Of a stretch of 64,000 nt of DNA, positions 52,296 to 61,094 are shown piece by piece. Source of the DNA: UBA830 sp038146925. GTDB taxonomy: Bacteria > Pseudomonadota > Alphaproteobacteria > MPNO01 > UBA830. The translations under genes and the position numbers were made by a program. The stretch covers positions 1,116,001-1,180,000 of the forward strand of contig JAYQSP010000011.1 in NCBI GenBank assembly GCA_038146925.1. Reading direction: 5' to 3'. Under the pieces are notes generated by a model that made no database searches, had not been told where the DNA came from, and was given only the letters and a program-made list of their open reading frames with translations. Positions within the stretch are counted from its first letter, which is position 1, and each line of letters starts with the position of its first letter.

Positions 52296-52312
52296 TTTGT
52301 GTACATACAATT
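52296..52312. promoter_or_regulatory. Candidate MarR operator TTTGTGTACATACAATT
   Basis: Contains the inverted repeat TTGT-N6-ACAA and lies between the divergent ubiD-like (start 52223) and gcdH (start 52408) genes. It matches the site just before the MarR gene (55031-55047) in 15 of 17 positions, suggesting one regulator controls both. Confidence 0.65.
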
Positions 52313-52407
52313 ATGGTATATGGTTCATGATCGATCCGGCGACCGCTATTAAGATCGCCGTCAACGAATTACACTGACAGAAGAATACCGACCGAAAGGA
52401 TAGACAG

Positions 52408-53622
52408 ATGGCGACCAATGCATCCGAAGCAGGCGGGCACACCCCGCGCGTCTGGGGCAAGTTCAACTGGGAAGACCCGATGGCGCTGGACAGCCTGCTG
52501 ACCGAAGAGGAACGCATGGTCCAGGAAACGGCGCGTCAGTACGCCCAGGAAAAACTGATGCCGCGGATCGTCGAAGCCTATAATGAGGAAAAGGAAGATC
52601 CCGACATCATTCCCGAAATGGGTGAGCTTGGCCTGTTGGGACCGACCATCCACGGATACGGATGCGCCGGCGTTTCCTATGTCTCCTACGGCCTGATCGC
52701 GCGTGAGATCGAGAAGGTGGATTCGTCCTACCGATCGACACTGTCAGTGCAGTCCAGCCTGGTGATGTGGCCGATCTACAATTACGGCACCGAAGCACAG
52801 CGGGAAAAATACCTTCCTAAGCTGGCCAGCGGCGAATGGATCGGCGCGTTCGGTCTAACCGAACCCGATCACGGTTCCGACCCGGGCGGGATGAAGACCC
52901 GGGCCAAGAAGGTCGATGGCGGATACCAGCTCAACGGTGCCAAAATGTGGATTTCCAACTCGCCGCTCGCCCAGGTTTTCGTTGTCTGGGCCAAGGACGA
53001 CGAAGACGTCATCCGTGGCTTTATTCTTGAACGCGGCATGGAAGGACTGTCCACGCCCAAGCTGAAAAACAAGCTCTCTCTCCGCGCTTCCACGACCGGA
53101 GAAATCGTCATGGACAACGTGTTCGTGCCGGATGAAAACTTCCTGCCGGAAGCGCGCGGCCTGGGCGGGCCGTTTGGCTGTCTGAACAACGCCCGCTACG
53201 GCATAGCCTGGGGCGCGTTGGGCGCGGCGGAGTTCTGCTGGAAAGCGGCGCGGGAATATGCGCTCGACCGCACTCAGTTCGGCAAGCCGCTGGCATCCTA
53301 CCAGCTGGTGCAGAAGAAGCTGGCCGACATGCAGACCGACATCTTCATCGGCCTGCAGTCCTGTTTGCAGATGGGCCGCATGATGGAAGACGGGTCCTGC
53401 GCACCCGAACTGATTTCCATGCTGAAGCGGAACTCCACCGGCAAGGCCCGCGATATCTGCCGCGATGCCCGCGATATTCACGGCGGTAACGGCATTACCG
53501 ACGAATACCACGTGATGCGCCACATGATGAACATGGAGACCATTTACACCTACGAGGGAACGCACGACATCCACGCGCTGATCCTCGGCCGGGCGCAGAC
53601 GGGTATTCAGGCGTTTTTCTGA
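52408..53622 (+). CDS. gcdH: Glutaryl-CoA dehydrogenase
   Basis: A 404-residue acyl-CoA dehydrogenase-family enzyme that oxidatively decarboxylates glutaryl-CoA to crotonyl-CoA. The start FNWEDPMALDSLLTEEERM, the block RSTLSVQSSLVMWPI and the end IHGGNGITDEYHVMRHM followed by TYEGTHDIHALILGRAQTG are diagnostic of GcdH; the catalytic Glu is the one in YEGTHD. The gene precedes a CoA-transferase of the type that supplies glutaryl-CoA, and faces the UbiD gene across a shared operator. AAAGGATAG precedes the start. Confidence 0.93.
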   Translation: MATNASEAGGHTPRVWGKFNWEDPMALDSLLTEEERMVQETARQYAQEKLMPRIVEAYNEEKEDPDIIPEMGELGLLGPTIHGYGCAGVSYVSYGLIAREIEKVDSSYRSTLSVQSSLVMWPIYNYGTEAQREKYLPKLASGEWIGAFGLTEPDHGSDPGGMKTRAKKVDGGYQLNGAKMWISNSPLAQVFVVWAKDDEDVIRGFILERGMEGLSTPKLKNKLSLRASTTGEIVMDNVFVPDENFLPEARGLGGPFGCLNNARYGIAWGALGAAEFCWKAAREYALDRTQFGKPLASYQLVQKKLADMQTDIFIGLQSCLQMGRMMEDGSCAPELISMLKRNSTGKARDICRDARDIHGGNGITDEYHVMRHMMNMETIYTYEGTHDIHALILGRAQTGIQAFF

Positions 53623-53632
53623 TTTCTGTTTT

Positions 53633-53740
53633 CCCCCTCTCTCTGTCCCTCTCCCCGGTGGGGCGCGGGGACCAAGCCGGGAAACTTGAACACAATAATC
53701 CCCTCCCCCTTGAGGGGGGAGGGTTAGCGAGAGGGTGAAT
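53633..53740. repeat. Palindromic intergenic repeat
   Basis: C-rich and G-rich arms follow each other: CCCTCTCCCCGGTGGGGCG, and then CCCTCCCCC paired with GGGGGGAGGG (53701-53723) around a short loop. This composition matches dispersed REP-like elements seen between genes in many alphaproteobacteria. It separates gcdH from the CoA-transferase and may weaken read-through. Confidence 0.55.
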
Positions 53741-53766
53741 CACGTGAAGTTCGCCTCGTAATTGCC

Positions 53767-54996
53767 ATGACGAATCCAAAACCCCTCGACCACCTTCGTG
53801 TCCTCGATATGAGCCGCATTCTCGCCGGGCCATGGTGCGGCCAGACGTTCGCGGATCTGGGCGCCGAGGTCATCAAGATCGAACGGCCGGGCACCGGCGA
53901 TGACACGCGTGGATGGGGCCCGCCCTTCATGGCGGATGCCGATGGCAACGAAACCGATACGGCAGCCTATTTCCTGTCCGCCAACCGGGGCAAGAAATCG
54001 GTCACGGTGGATATCACCAGACCGGAAGGGCAGGACATCATTCGCAAACTGGCCGCGGAATGCGACGTGCTGCTGGAAAACTACAAGGTCGGCGGTCTGA
54101 AGAAATACGGACTCGATTACGACAGCCTGTCCAAGGTCAATCCGGGGCTTGTGTACTGCTCGATCACCGGATTCGGTCAGACCGGGCCGTACAGCCCGCG
54201 CGCGGGATACGATTTCCTGATCCAGGCGATGGGCGGTCTGATGAGCGTAACCGGCGAGTCCGAGGCAAAACCGGGCGGCGGTCCGCAAAAGATCGGCGTT
54301 GCGCTGTCGGATATCCTGACCGGGCTTTATACCGTGATCGGTGCGCTGTCTGCGCTCGCGTATCGTGACAAGACGGGCAGGGGCCAGCATGTCGACATGG
54401 CCCTGCTGGACGTGACCGTCGCGTCGATGGCCAACCAGGCGATGAACTATCTCATCACAGGAAAATCGCCCACCACCATGGGCAACGCGCACCCCAACAT
54501 CGTGCCGTACGAAGCATACAAGGCGGCCGATCACTACATCATTCTCGCCGTCGGCAATGACGGACAGTTCCGGCGTTTCTGCGAGGTTGCAGGCCGCGTC
54601 GACCTTGCGGACGACGAACGCTACGCCACCAACCGCAACCGTGTCGGCAACCGAGACGAACTGGGCCGGATCCTGACAGAAATCATCGCCGCCAAACCGC
54701 GCGCTTTCTGGCTCGAGGAACTGGAGAAGGTCGGCGTGCCCTGCGGGCCGATCAACAATCTGGAACAGGTGTTCGCCGATCCGCATATTCAGGCGCGTGG
54801 CGACCGACAGGAAGTCGATCACCCGCAAGCGGGCACACTGCCGACGGTCGCCAATCCCATCCGGTTGTCGGAGTCGCCGATTTCCTACGACCGGGCCCCG
54901 CCGACGCTCGGTCAACATAACGAAGACGTGCTCCAGGGTCTGCTCGGGCTGGATTCGGAGGCGATATCCCGTCTGAAAGACGATGGGATCGTATAG
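53767..54996 (+). CDS. CaiB/BaiF CoA-transferase, probably glutarate-linked
   Basis: A 409-residue class III CoA-transferase. Motifs are LRVLDMSRILAGPWCGQTF, FADLGAEVIKIERPGTGDD, DVLLENYKVGGLKKYGLDY and the Asp of AGYDFLIQAMGG, the catalytic residue position. In mammals and bacteria the same gene pair (gcdH plus this CaiB type) makes glutaryl-CoA from glutarate using succinyl-CoA. That role here is inferred from neighbourhood. A repeat separates it from gcdH. Confidence 0.88.
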   Translation: MTNPKPLDHLRVLDMSRILAGPWCGQTFADLGAEVIKIERPGTGDDTRGWGPPFMADADGNETDTAAYFLSANRGKKSVTVDITRPEGQDIIRKLAAECDVLLENYKVGGLKKYGLDYDSLSKVNPGLVYCSITGFGQTGPYSPRAGYDFLIQAMGGLMSVTGESEAKPGGGPQKIGVALSDILTGLYTVIGALSALAYRDKTGRGQHVDMALLDVTVASMANQAMNYLITGKSPTTMGNAHPNIVPYEAYKAADHYIILAVGNDGQFRRFCEVAGRVDLADDERYATNRNRVGNRDELGRILTEIIAAKPRAFWLEELEKVGVPCGPINNLEQVFADPHIQARGDRQEVDHPQAGTLPTVANPIRLSESPISYDRAPPTLGQHNEDVLQGLLGLDSEAISRLKDDGIV

Positions 54997-55030
54997 CGGT
55001 TCTTGACAGGACTCCGGGCCTCCTTCATCG

Positions 55031-55047
55031 TTTGTGTACGAACAATT
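55031..55047. promoter_or_regulatory. Candidate MarR operator TTTGTGTACGAACAATT
   Basis: TTGT-N6-ACAA inverted repeat 14 bases before the MarR start at 55061. It matches the ubiD/gcdH intergenic site in 15 of 17 positions. It lies within the possible longer reading frame (GTG 55034), which argues for the later start. Confidence 0.65.
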
Positions 55048-55060
55048 CAGGAAATGGCCG

Positions 55061-55537
55061 ATGGCCCTACAGGCGGCTGACAGCGCCGAACAAACGTCCC
55101 GCGCTCAGAAAGACGAGCGTCCGGAGTACGTCCTCGAAGACCAGGCCGGCCATCTGCTGCGTCGCGCCCATCAGCGTCATACCGCCATTTTCCAGGCGAC
55201 GATCGGTGACGATCAGCTGACGCCGCTGCAATTTGCCGCGTTGATGAAACTGGCGGATGTCGGCGAGACGTCGCAGAACCTGCTGGGGCGCCTGACGGCG
55301 ATGGACGCAGCGACCATGCAGGGTGTGATCAAGCGCCTCACCGCTCGGGGACTGATCGAACGCCGGCCGGACGACGTCGACCGCCGCCGGCTGATGCTGA
55401 CGCTGTCCAAGGACGGTCGCAAACTGGTACGGGATCTTAGCGAGCGTGGCACCGCAATTACAGACCAGACCCTGGACCCGCTCTCCGCCGCCGAGCGCGA
55501 GACGTTTCTGAAGCTGCTGAAACGGTTGAGCGGGTAG
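55061..55537 (+). CDS. MarR-family regulator of the ubiD/gcdH unit
   Basis: A 158-residue MarR protein. I choose ATG 55061, preceded by CAGGAA, rather than GTG 55034, which lies in a palindromic operator. The winged helix reads LLGRLTAMDAATMQGVIKRL, then RGLIERRPDDVDRRRLMLTL, the wing with DxRR. Matching operators before this gene and between ubiD and gcdH suggest it represses both and itself. The ligand is probably an acid or CoA ester from the pathway. Confidence 0.88.
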   Translation: MALQAADSAEQTSRAQKDERPEYVLEDQAGHLLRRAHQRHTAIFQATIGDDQLTPLQFAALMKLADVGETSQNLLGRLTAMDAATMQGVIKRLTARGLIERRPDDVDRRRLMLTLSKDGRKLVRDLSERGTAITDQTLDPLSAAERETFLKLLKRLSG

Positions 55538-55545
55538 CCCGGACC

Positions 55546-56871
55546 TCAGCCGTCCGACTGCGCCGCCACCAGGGCCGCGATCATTTCATCCGGCGTGATG
55601 AACTTCTTGCGTGGGGCGCCTTCCGGTGCGGCCTCGATCTCCAGGCGGTCGATGATTTGCCATTCCTCGAAGGAAACGACGCGTACGCCTTTTTCCGAAA
55701 GGTGTACGTCCAGCGACTTGCAGCCGTCGCGCTCCGCCCCATCAAGTTCGGCGATCAGCTTGTCGACCACTTCCAGGGAATCGTTCTTGTTGGTGCCGAT
55801 GGTGCCCGAGGCGCCGCGCTTCAGCCAGCCGACCGCATAAAGGCGATCCGAAACCTTGCCGTCTTCGTTCTCGACAATGCCCCAGTCGTCGTTGAAGGGC
55901 AGGTTGTCGATCGGAAATGCGCGAGAGCCGATACACGTGATGACGATCTGCGCCGGAATGTCGACCATCTCTCCGGTGCCCTGCACCTTGCCGTTGGCGT
56001 CTACGGTGGTGCGTTCGCAACGTACGCCTTCAACCCGGTTTTCGCCGAGAATTTCGACCGGCGACAGGAAGAAACCGAAATGGACACGCTTGTCCTTGCC
56101 TTCCGGGCTGACGTCGAGGAACGACCGCATGGTTTCTACGTTTTTTTCGCGCAGCCGCAGGTCGCGGTCCGACATGTAGTCGGCGACGATCTTGCCCGGC
56201 AGATGATCCGGGTTCATCACCGGCGCCGCGTTTTCCAGCTCGCCCATTTCGCGGAGTTCCACATTCGTGAAGGCCGCTTCGACCGGGCCGCGCCGACCCA
56301 GCATGTAGACGTCCTTCACCGGCGACGCCTGGGTAGCCTCTGCCGCATAGGGCACGAGGTCGGTTATGGACATTTCCTTCTTGGTCTTGGCAAGTACGCG
56401 CGCCACGTCGAGGGCCACGTTGCCGACGCCGATAATGACGGCGGAATCCACGTCCAGGTCCGGATTGAGGTCTTTGAAATCGGGGTGACCGTTGTACCAG
56501 CCGACGAAAGCATTCGAACCGAACACGTTGGGCAGATCTTCGCCCGCTACGCCCAGACGATTGTCGTGCGGCGCGCCGTAAGCCAGTACGACGGCATCGT
56601 ACATGCCCAGCAGTTCGGGCACGGATACGTCGCGGCCGACTTCGACATTTCCGAGATACCGCACCCGTTCGTCCGACAGCGTACGTTCGTAGGCCTTGGA
56701 GACGCGTTTGGTTTTCTGATGATCCGGCGCAACGCCGCCGCGGATGAGGCCGAAGGGCGAGGGCAGGCGCTCGATCACGTCGACCCGGCAGTCGGGAAGT
56801 TTGTCCAGCAATCCCTGTACGGCATACATCCCGCCGGGACCCGATCCGACGACCGCGATGGTACGACTCAT
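55546..56871 (-). CDS. Ferredoxin-NADP reductase, adrenodoxin-reductase/FprA type
   Basis: A 441-residue two-dinucleotide-fold flavoprotein. FAD motif VGSGPGGMYAVQGLL, LIRGGVAPDHQKTKRV (family signature), NADP motif GVGNVALDVARVLA and YAVGWLKRGASGTIGTNKND near the end. It transfers electrons from NADPH to a ferredoxin. No ferredoxin gene adjoins. It could supply electrons to the reductase-less Rieske dioxygenase at 43 kb, but it may equally serve iron-sulfur assembly. It converges with the MarR gene, nine bases apart. Confidence 0.92.
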   Translation of the reverse strand: MSRTIAVVGSGPGGMYAVQGLLDKLPDCRVDVIERLPSPFGLIRGGVAPDHQKTKRVSKAYERTLSDERVRYLGNVEVGRDVSVPELLGMYDAVVLAYGAPHDNRLGVAGEDLPNVFGSNAFVGWYNGHPDFKDLNPDLDVDSAVIIGVGNVALDVARVLAKTKKEMSITDLVPYAAEATQASPVKDVYMLGRRGPVEAAFTNVELREMGELENAAPVMNPDHLPGKIVADYMSDRDLRLREKNVETMRSFLDVSPEGKDKRVHFGFFLSPVEILGENRVEGVRCERTTVDANGKVQGTGEMVDIPAQIVITCIGSRAFPIDNLPFNDDWGIVENEDGKVSDRLYAVGWLKRGASGTIGTNKNDSLEVVDKLIAELDGAERDGCKSLDVHLSEKGVRVVSFEEWQIIDRLEIEAAPEGAPRKKFITPDEMIAALVAAQSDG

Positions 56872-56985
56872 TGTGAAGCCTTTATTCGAACTCTAACGTT
56901 TCCGTGCCTTTGCGGCATCGAATTGCGGCCATCATAGCGGGTGATCCTCGCGAGAAAAGACCCGAACGGGGAATCGAATGGGGCA

Positions 56986-58137
56986 TTACCAGAGCTGTTC
57001 CGTCGCCAGCCGTGCGCCTTCCGCCATGGCCTCGAATTTGGCCCAGATCACCTTCGGATGAACTTCCGTGTGATAGCACGCCTGCGACGAAAACCCGCAA
57101 TCGCCGCCCGCCAGGACATTTTCGCGTCCCACCAATTTTGCGTATCGCACCAGCCGCTCGGCAATCAGTTCCGGATGCTCGACAATGTTGCTGGCGTGGG
57201 TGATGACGCCCGGAATGACGGCGCGGCCTTCCGGCAGCTTGAAATCCTCCCAAATGTGATAGTCGTGTTCGTGGCGCGGGTTGGCTGCTTCAAAGGAGTA
57301 TCCGCCTGCCTTGATGTTCAGCATGTATTTCGCGACCTGGCCGCCCGGCGCTTCGTGAATGCGGGGACCTTCGTTAATGCCGTAGCAGGTGTGGAAGCGG
57401 ATTTTCTCTTCCGGAATATTGCGCGTACTGTGGTTGATGGCCTCGACATAGGTATTGGCTTTTTTGTCCATTTCCTTTTCGTTGAGTTCCGGATCGACCA
57501 GGATGTCGCACAGGAACGGATCGTCGATCTGCAGCAGGAACCCGGCATCGACGATCGCCTCGTATTCCTCCCGCAGCGCTTCGGCGACCGCTTCGGCGAA
57601 CTCTTCTTCTGTATTGTAATAGTCGTTGTAGCCCACTCCGGCGGGCGCCGTGGCGGGGATGAATGCGCCTTCGACATCGACGCCGTCGAGCGCGACTTTA
57701 AGATTGTCGATATCGCGCTGCAGGAGATCGTGACCTTTGTAGGATACCGGGCCGACGCAACACATCGGGAACATCGGGACCACCGTGCCGCCGAGCATCG
57801 CCCGCGCGAAGTAATCCTCGTAGTATTCGGGGAACGCCTCGATTTCCGCTTCGAACATCTTGAACTTCTCGTCCTTGCGGGCTTCGAAGCCGTTCATGCG
57901 TTCTTCGATATAGGTGAAGAAGCCGGATTTCGACATTTCGCCGTCTGCGACCACATCGATTCCGAGATCGGCCTGCTTCTTGACGATATCCTTTACGCCC
58001 CTGGCGATCTCCGTCTGATAGGCTTCTTCACTGAATTCGCCGCCGCTCAGCTTGGCCTTCATTGCGTTGAGCACCTGTGTCGTGCGCGGCAGGCTGCCGA
58101 CATGAGTGGTCAGTATCCGGTCCTGATGTCCCTGCAT
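56986..58137 (-). CDS. Cobalamin-independent methionine synthase II family protein
   Basis: A 383-residue zinc-dependent methyl/alkyl-transfer TIM barrel resembling only the C-terminal half of MetE. I start at ATG 58137 because GGGAGGGAAAA directly precedes it. Zinc ligands appear as His and Cys in RFHTCYG and the later Cys in GGDCGF. LTTHVGSLPRT is the classic opening. The family includes vitamin B12-independent core methionine synthases and epoxyalkane:CoM transferase relatives. The N-terminal half needed for folate binding in MetE is missing, so the methyl donor is unknown. Confidence 0.85.
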   Translation of the reverse strand: MQGHQDRILTTHVGSLPRTTQVLNAMKAKLSGGEFSEEAYQTEIARGVKDIVKKQADLGIDVVADGEMSKSGFFTYIEERMNGFEARKDEKFKMFEAEIEAFPEYYEDYFARAMLGGTVVPMFPMCCVGPVSYKGHDLLQRDIDNLKVALDGVDVEGAFIPATAPAGVGYNDYYNTEEEFAEAVAEALREEYEAIVDAGFLLQIDDPFLCDILVDPELNEKEMDKKANTYVEAINHSTRNIPEEKIRFHTCYGINEGPRIHEAPGGQVAKYMLNIKAGGYSFEAANPRHEHDYHIWEDFKLPEGRAVIPGVITHASNIVEHPELIAERLVRYAKLVGRENVLAGGDCGFSSQACYHTEVHPKVIWAKFEAMAEGARLATEQLW

Positions 58138-58289
58138 TTTTCCCTCCCCGTCAAATACGTGCACGAGTGTGTCGGGGAGACCGGCCGGTTGTCAATTCGA
58201 AGAAGTCGGTTTGCCTGCACGATCTCCGCGCGTCGCGCGCGCGATTCCAAGTTGCTATGATGACAGCCGGGCTACCCTGTAGCGCTTCG

Positions 58290-59438
58290 ATGACGGACAA
58301 CATCACTTATCTGTCCTCCAACGGTCAGAATGTTTTCTTCGGTACCGGTACCGTCACCCGTATCCATGCAGGCACGATCGAGGGCGTGGTGACGCTGGAC
58401 CGCCAGCTTCGCGGTAAACCGTGGGTCGAAACGGCGCGGGCGCTGGACCATCTGCATGTCGGTTCGCTTCTTCACGACGGCGGGTCGGGAAAACTGTTTG
58501 CCGGATGTCATCATGGTGGCGGATTGTGGGTATCGGAGAACGGCGGAGAGGGGGAATGGCGTCAGCTCGGGAACGGGATCGACCGGCCGCATATCTATTC
58601 GCTTTCTTCGCGCGTTGTCGAAGACCGGGTAACCCTGTTTGCCGGGACTTCGCCGGCAGCGCTTTATCGCAGCGACGATCTGGGCGAAAACTGGGCGGAG
58701 GTGAGCGCCCTGCAGGATGTGCCGGGGGCCGACAATTGGGCCTTTATCCCGCCGCCGCACCATCCTCACGTCAAAGGGGTGGTGTTCCATCCTGCCGATC
58801 CGGACACCTATTTCGTTCTGGTGGAGCAGGGCGCGCTGCTGAAAACCACCGATGACGGGGCGACTTTCGTGGAGCTAGATGCCTACGCCGGTCCGGACGA
58901 CCGGCACTGGAAGGAAGTGCACAGGCTGCTGATCCATCCCACCGAGCCGGACCTGATGTATCTGGCGACCGGCGAGGGCCTGTACCGGACCCGCAATGGC
59001 GGCGAATCCTTCCAAAACGTACATCATCGCGGTCTCAGAATGGGATATCCGGAGTTTCTGTATCTCTATCCCGCCGACCACAAGACCGTTCTGATGGCGG
59101 GGTCGCGACTGAATCCCACCGAATGGTTCAAGGACGGAATCGCGGATTCGACGATCCTGCGGTCAATCGATCAGGGCGACAACTGGACTGAACCCAACGC
59201 CGGTTTTCCCAATCCCGTGATCGGGGCGTTCGAGGCGATGAGCATGCACCTCTGGTATGGCGGGATGATGCTGGTCATCGGCACCGCCACCGGCGAGCTA
59301 TACGCAACGGACGATCATTGCAGGTCCTGGGTATGTCTGTACGACGATGCGCCCGCATTTTCCAAGGAGGATCACCATCTGCCCTTTATGTCCGACGAAG
59401 AACGTGCGGCAGCGATGGCGGATCGCGGACTGACGTGA
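58290..59438 (+). CDS. Asp-box (BNR-repeat) beta-propeller protein
   Basis: A roughly 382-residue propeller started at ATG 58290 (MTDNITYLSSNGQNVFFG); an upstream ATG at 58257 is possible. At least five Asp-box-like turns are visible: YRSDDLGENW, KTTDDGATF, YRTRNGGESF, RSIDQGDNW and YATDDHCRSW. No signal peptide is seen, so it is predicted cytosolic, unlike sialidases and Ycf48, which are exported. The His-rich loop PPPHHPHVKG is notable. Role unknown; it is the type often annotated as 'glycosyl hydrolase' by repeat alone. Confidence 0.8.
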   Translation: MTDNITYLSSNGQNVFFGTGTVTRIHAGTIEGVVTLDRQLRGKPWVETARALDHLHVGSLLHDGGSGKLFAGCHHGGGLWVSENGGEGEWRQLGNGIDRPHIYSLSSRVVEDRVTLFAGTSPAALYRSDDLGENWAEVSALQDVPGADNWAFIPPPHHPHVKGVVFHPADPDTYFVLVEQGALLKTTDDGATFVELDAYAGPDDRHWKEVHRLLIHPTEPDLMYLATGEGLYRTRNGGESFQNVHHRGLRMGYPEFLYLYPADHKTVLMAGSRLNPTEWFKDGIADSTILRSIDQGDNWTEPNAGFPNPVIGAFEAMSMHLWYGGMMLVIGTATGELYATDDHCRSWVCLYDDAPAFSKEDHHLPFMSDEERAAAMADRGLT

Positions 59439-59439
59439 G

Positions 59440-59466
59440 AAAAAACGGCGACCTCAAGGGTCGCCG
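59440..59466 (-). terminator. Rho-independent terminator
   Basis: CGGCGACC (59446-59453) and GGTCGCCG (59459-59466) form a perfect eight-pair stem with a five-base loop. On the minus strand it is followed by a run of six T. It lies 28 bases after the stop of the small secreted gene at 59495, and on the plus strand just after the propeller gene, so it may serve both. Confidence 0.8.
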
Positions 59467-59494
59467 AATAATTCAGGAGGGGTGGTAAGGGGTG

Positions 59495-59797
59495 TTAGTT
59501 GCGGTCCTCCGCCTGCTGCGGCGCGTCACGGAACTTCGCGGCGGCTGAATAGGCCTGCTCGATCTTGCCGTCCATGCAGGCAATCTTGATTTTGCCCAGA
59601 TTGGCGATGATCACACGGCGTTCCAGGCCTTTGTGCTTCCGGGCGGCTGCCCGTTCCATCATCGCGATATCGCGGACGCATTCCTGAACGGTTTGCGAGT
59701 TGCCGGCGGCATTGGCGGTGAGGGGGGCTGCCGTCAACGCGATGCCGATGGCGGCGGCCAGGGAAACGGCGCGAACAAGGGAAGCTGAACGATACAT
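59495..59797 (-). CDS. Small secreted hypothetical protein
   Basis: A 100-residue protein with a signal peptide (MYRSASLVRAVSLAAAIGI, cut near ANA). The mature 70 residues contain two Cys (QECVRDIAMM and KIACMDGKI), probably a disulfide, and are mainly helical. I do not recognise a family. A good terminator follows. The gene stands alone and is divergent from nothing close on its 5' side. Confidence 0.65.
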   Translation of the reverse strand: MYRSASLVRAVSLAAAIGIALTAAPLTANAAGNSQTVQECVRDIAMMERAAARKHKGLERRVIIANLGKIKIACMDGKIEQAYSAAAKFRDAPQQAEDRN

Positions 59798-60010
59798 GAC
59801 AATTTACTCTCGACTGGTGCAACCAAATTACCGGGATAGGAAAAGCAAAATCCGTGCCAGAATTCGAAAGCGTTTAATTTCATTTAGTTAGCTCGGTTCA
59901 GAGGGGGAAATTAACCCTGAACGTAAAAATTTCCGTCACATTCAGAAACAATTCGCCTTCACATGGCTATGGCAGGGAAATCGAAATGCAATCAGGCTGC
60001 GATGCGGTAA

Positions 60011-60940
60011 TCAGCGTTTCCAGTTCACCAGCGCAACGCCCAGCAGCATGAGCCCGATCGCTGTCCACACCAGCGGTGTGTGGCTTTCACCGAACAGGAC
60101 GAGGCCGAAAACCACCCCGAACCCGACTGACAGAAAATTGGCCTGGGTCATGTAGGTTGGTCCGGCGATGCGGATCAGTTCGAAAATGGCGTAGAAATTG
60201 ATGGCGGCGAGGACCGAATGGGCGAGCAGGGCGGTTTCTCCGCGCGTTGGCGGCCAACCCGGTACCTGAAATTCACCCAGCGCCAGCGCAAGGGGAAGCG
60301 CAAACAGTGCCGCCGCCAGCAAGGTGCCGCTCGACAAAGTCAGGGAGTCCACATTTGCGGGCCGTGATTTTTCCGACAATGTGACGTAGGCGATGGCATG
60401 CAGGAGCGGGGCGCCGAAGCCGATCAGGACCCAAACGGCGAGCGTGGGGTCGGGCAGGCTCGATTTCGGCACCACGATCAGGAGCGCCCCGGCAAAACCG
60501 AGCACGATGCCCGCCGTCCGTATCCAGAAAAACTTCTCTATGCGGATGACCAGGCTGATCGAGTAGGTGAATATCGGCACGAAGCTCATGATCACTGCCA
60601 TGAGACCCACCGGCAGCTTACCCTGTACGGTGTACAGGATCATGTTGGCCAGCGTGAACCGTACCAGTCCCAAACGCAGATAATACGGCCAATGGTCGCG
60701 CGCGTATCGCGGTCTCAGGCCCCGCAGCGTCGCTGCCGCAAACAGCCACAGGCCACTCAGAAATGTAAACCAGAACAAATAACTGACCGGGCGAACACCG
60801 TCCGTGACGGCGATCTTGATAAGAACGAAGAAACCGCCCCAGAGCGCGCCGATCAGAAACAGCAGCGATATGGGTAAAAGGGGCGAATTCTGCGGGCGAC
60901 CGGGAAGGGGAGCGTCTGCCATGGAGGATACATGTAGCAT
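60011..60940 (-). CDS. EamA-family (DMT) transporter
   Basis: A 309-residue ten-helix drug/metabolite transporter with two EamA repeats, beginning LLFLIGALWGGFFVLIKIA and, in the second half, HSVLAAINFYAIFELIRIAG and LFGESHTPLVWTAIGLMLLG. It exports or imports amino acids or other metabolites. A start at 60922 (MADAPLPGRP) is also plausible. The 213-base region on its 3' side (59798-60010) holds nothing I can name. Confidence 0.88.
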   Translation of the reverse strand: MLHVSSMADAPLPGRPQNSPLLPISLLFLIGALWGGFFVLIKIAVTDGVRPVSYLFWFTFLSGLWLFAAATLRGLRPRYARDHWPYYLRLGLVRFTLANMILYTVQGKLPVGLMAVIMSFVPIFTYSISLVIRIEKFFWIRTAGIVLGFAGALLIVVPKSSLPDPTLAVWVLIGFGAPLLHAIAYVTLSEKSRPANVDSLTLSSGTLLAAALFALPLALALGEFQVPGWPPTRGETALLAHSVLAAINFYAIFELIRIAGPTYMTQANFLSVGFGVVFGLVLFGESHTPLVWTAIGLMLLGVALVNWKR

Positions 60941-61094
60941 TCGGAGGCCCGGGTCAGAAAGCCCGGCAGACGAACAAAAGCCTCGTCAGCCGTTAAATGG
61001 CAGGCCGCTGTTTCCTCGTCGGGAGCGGGCTCCGAAAGACACATTCACGGCCAGTTTGTTTTCCGTCGTGGCGGGTGGGTTCCGCCCACCACGC

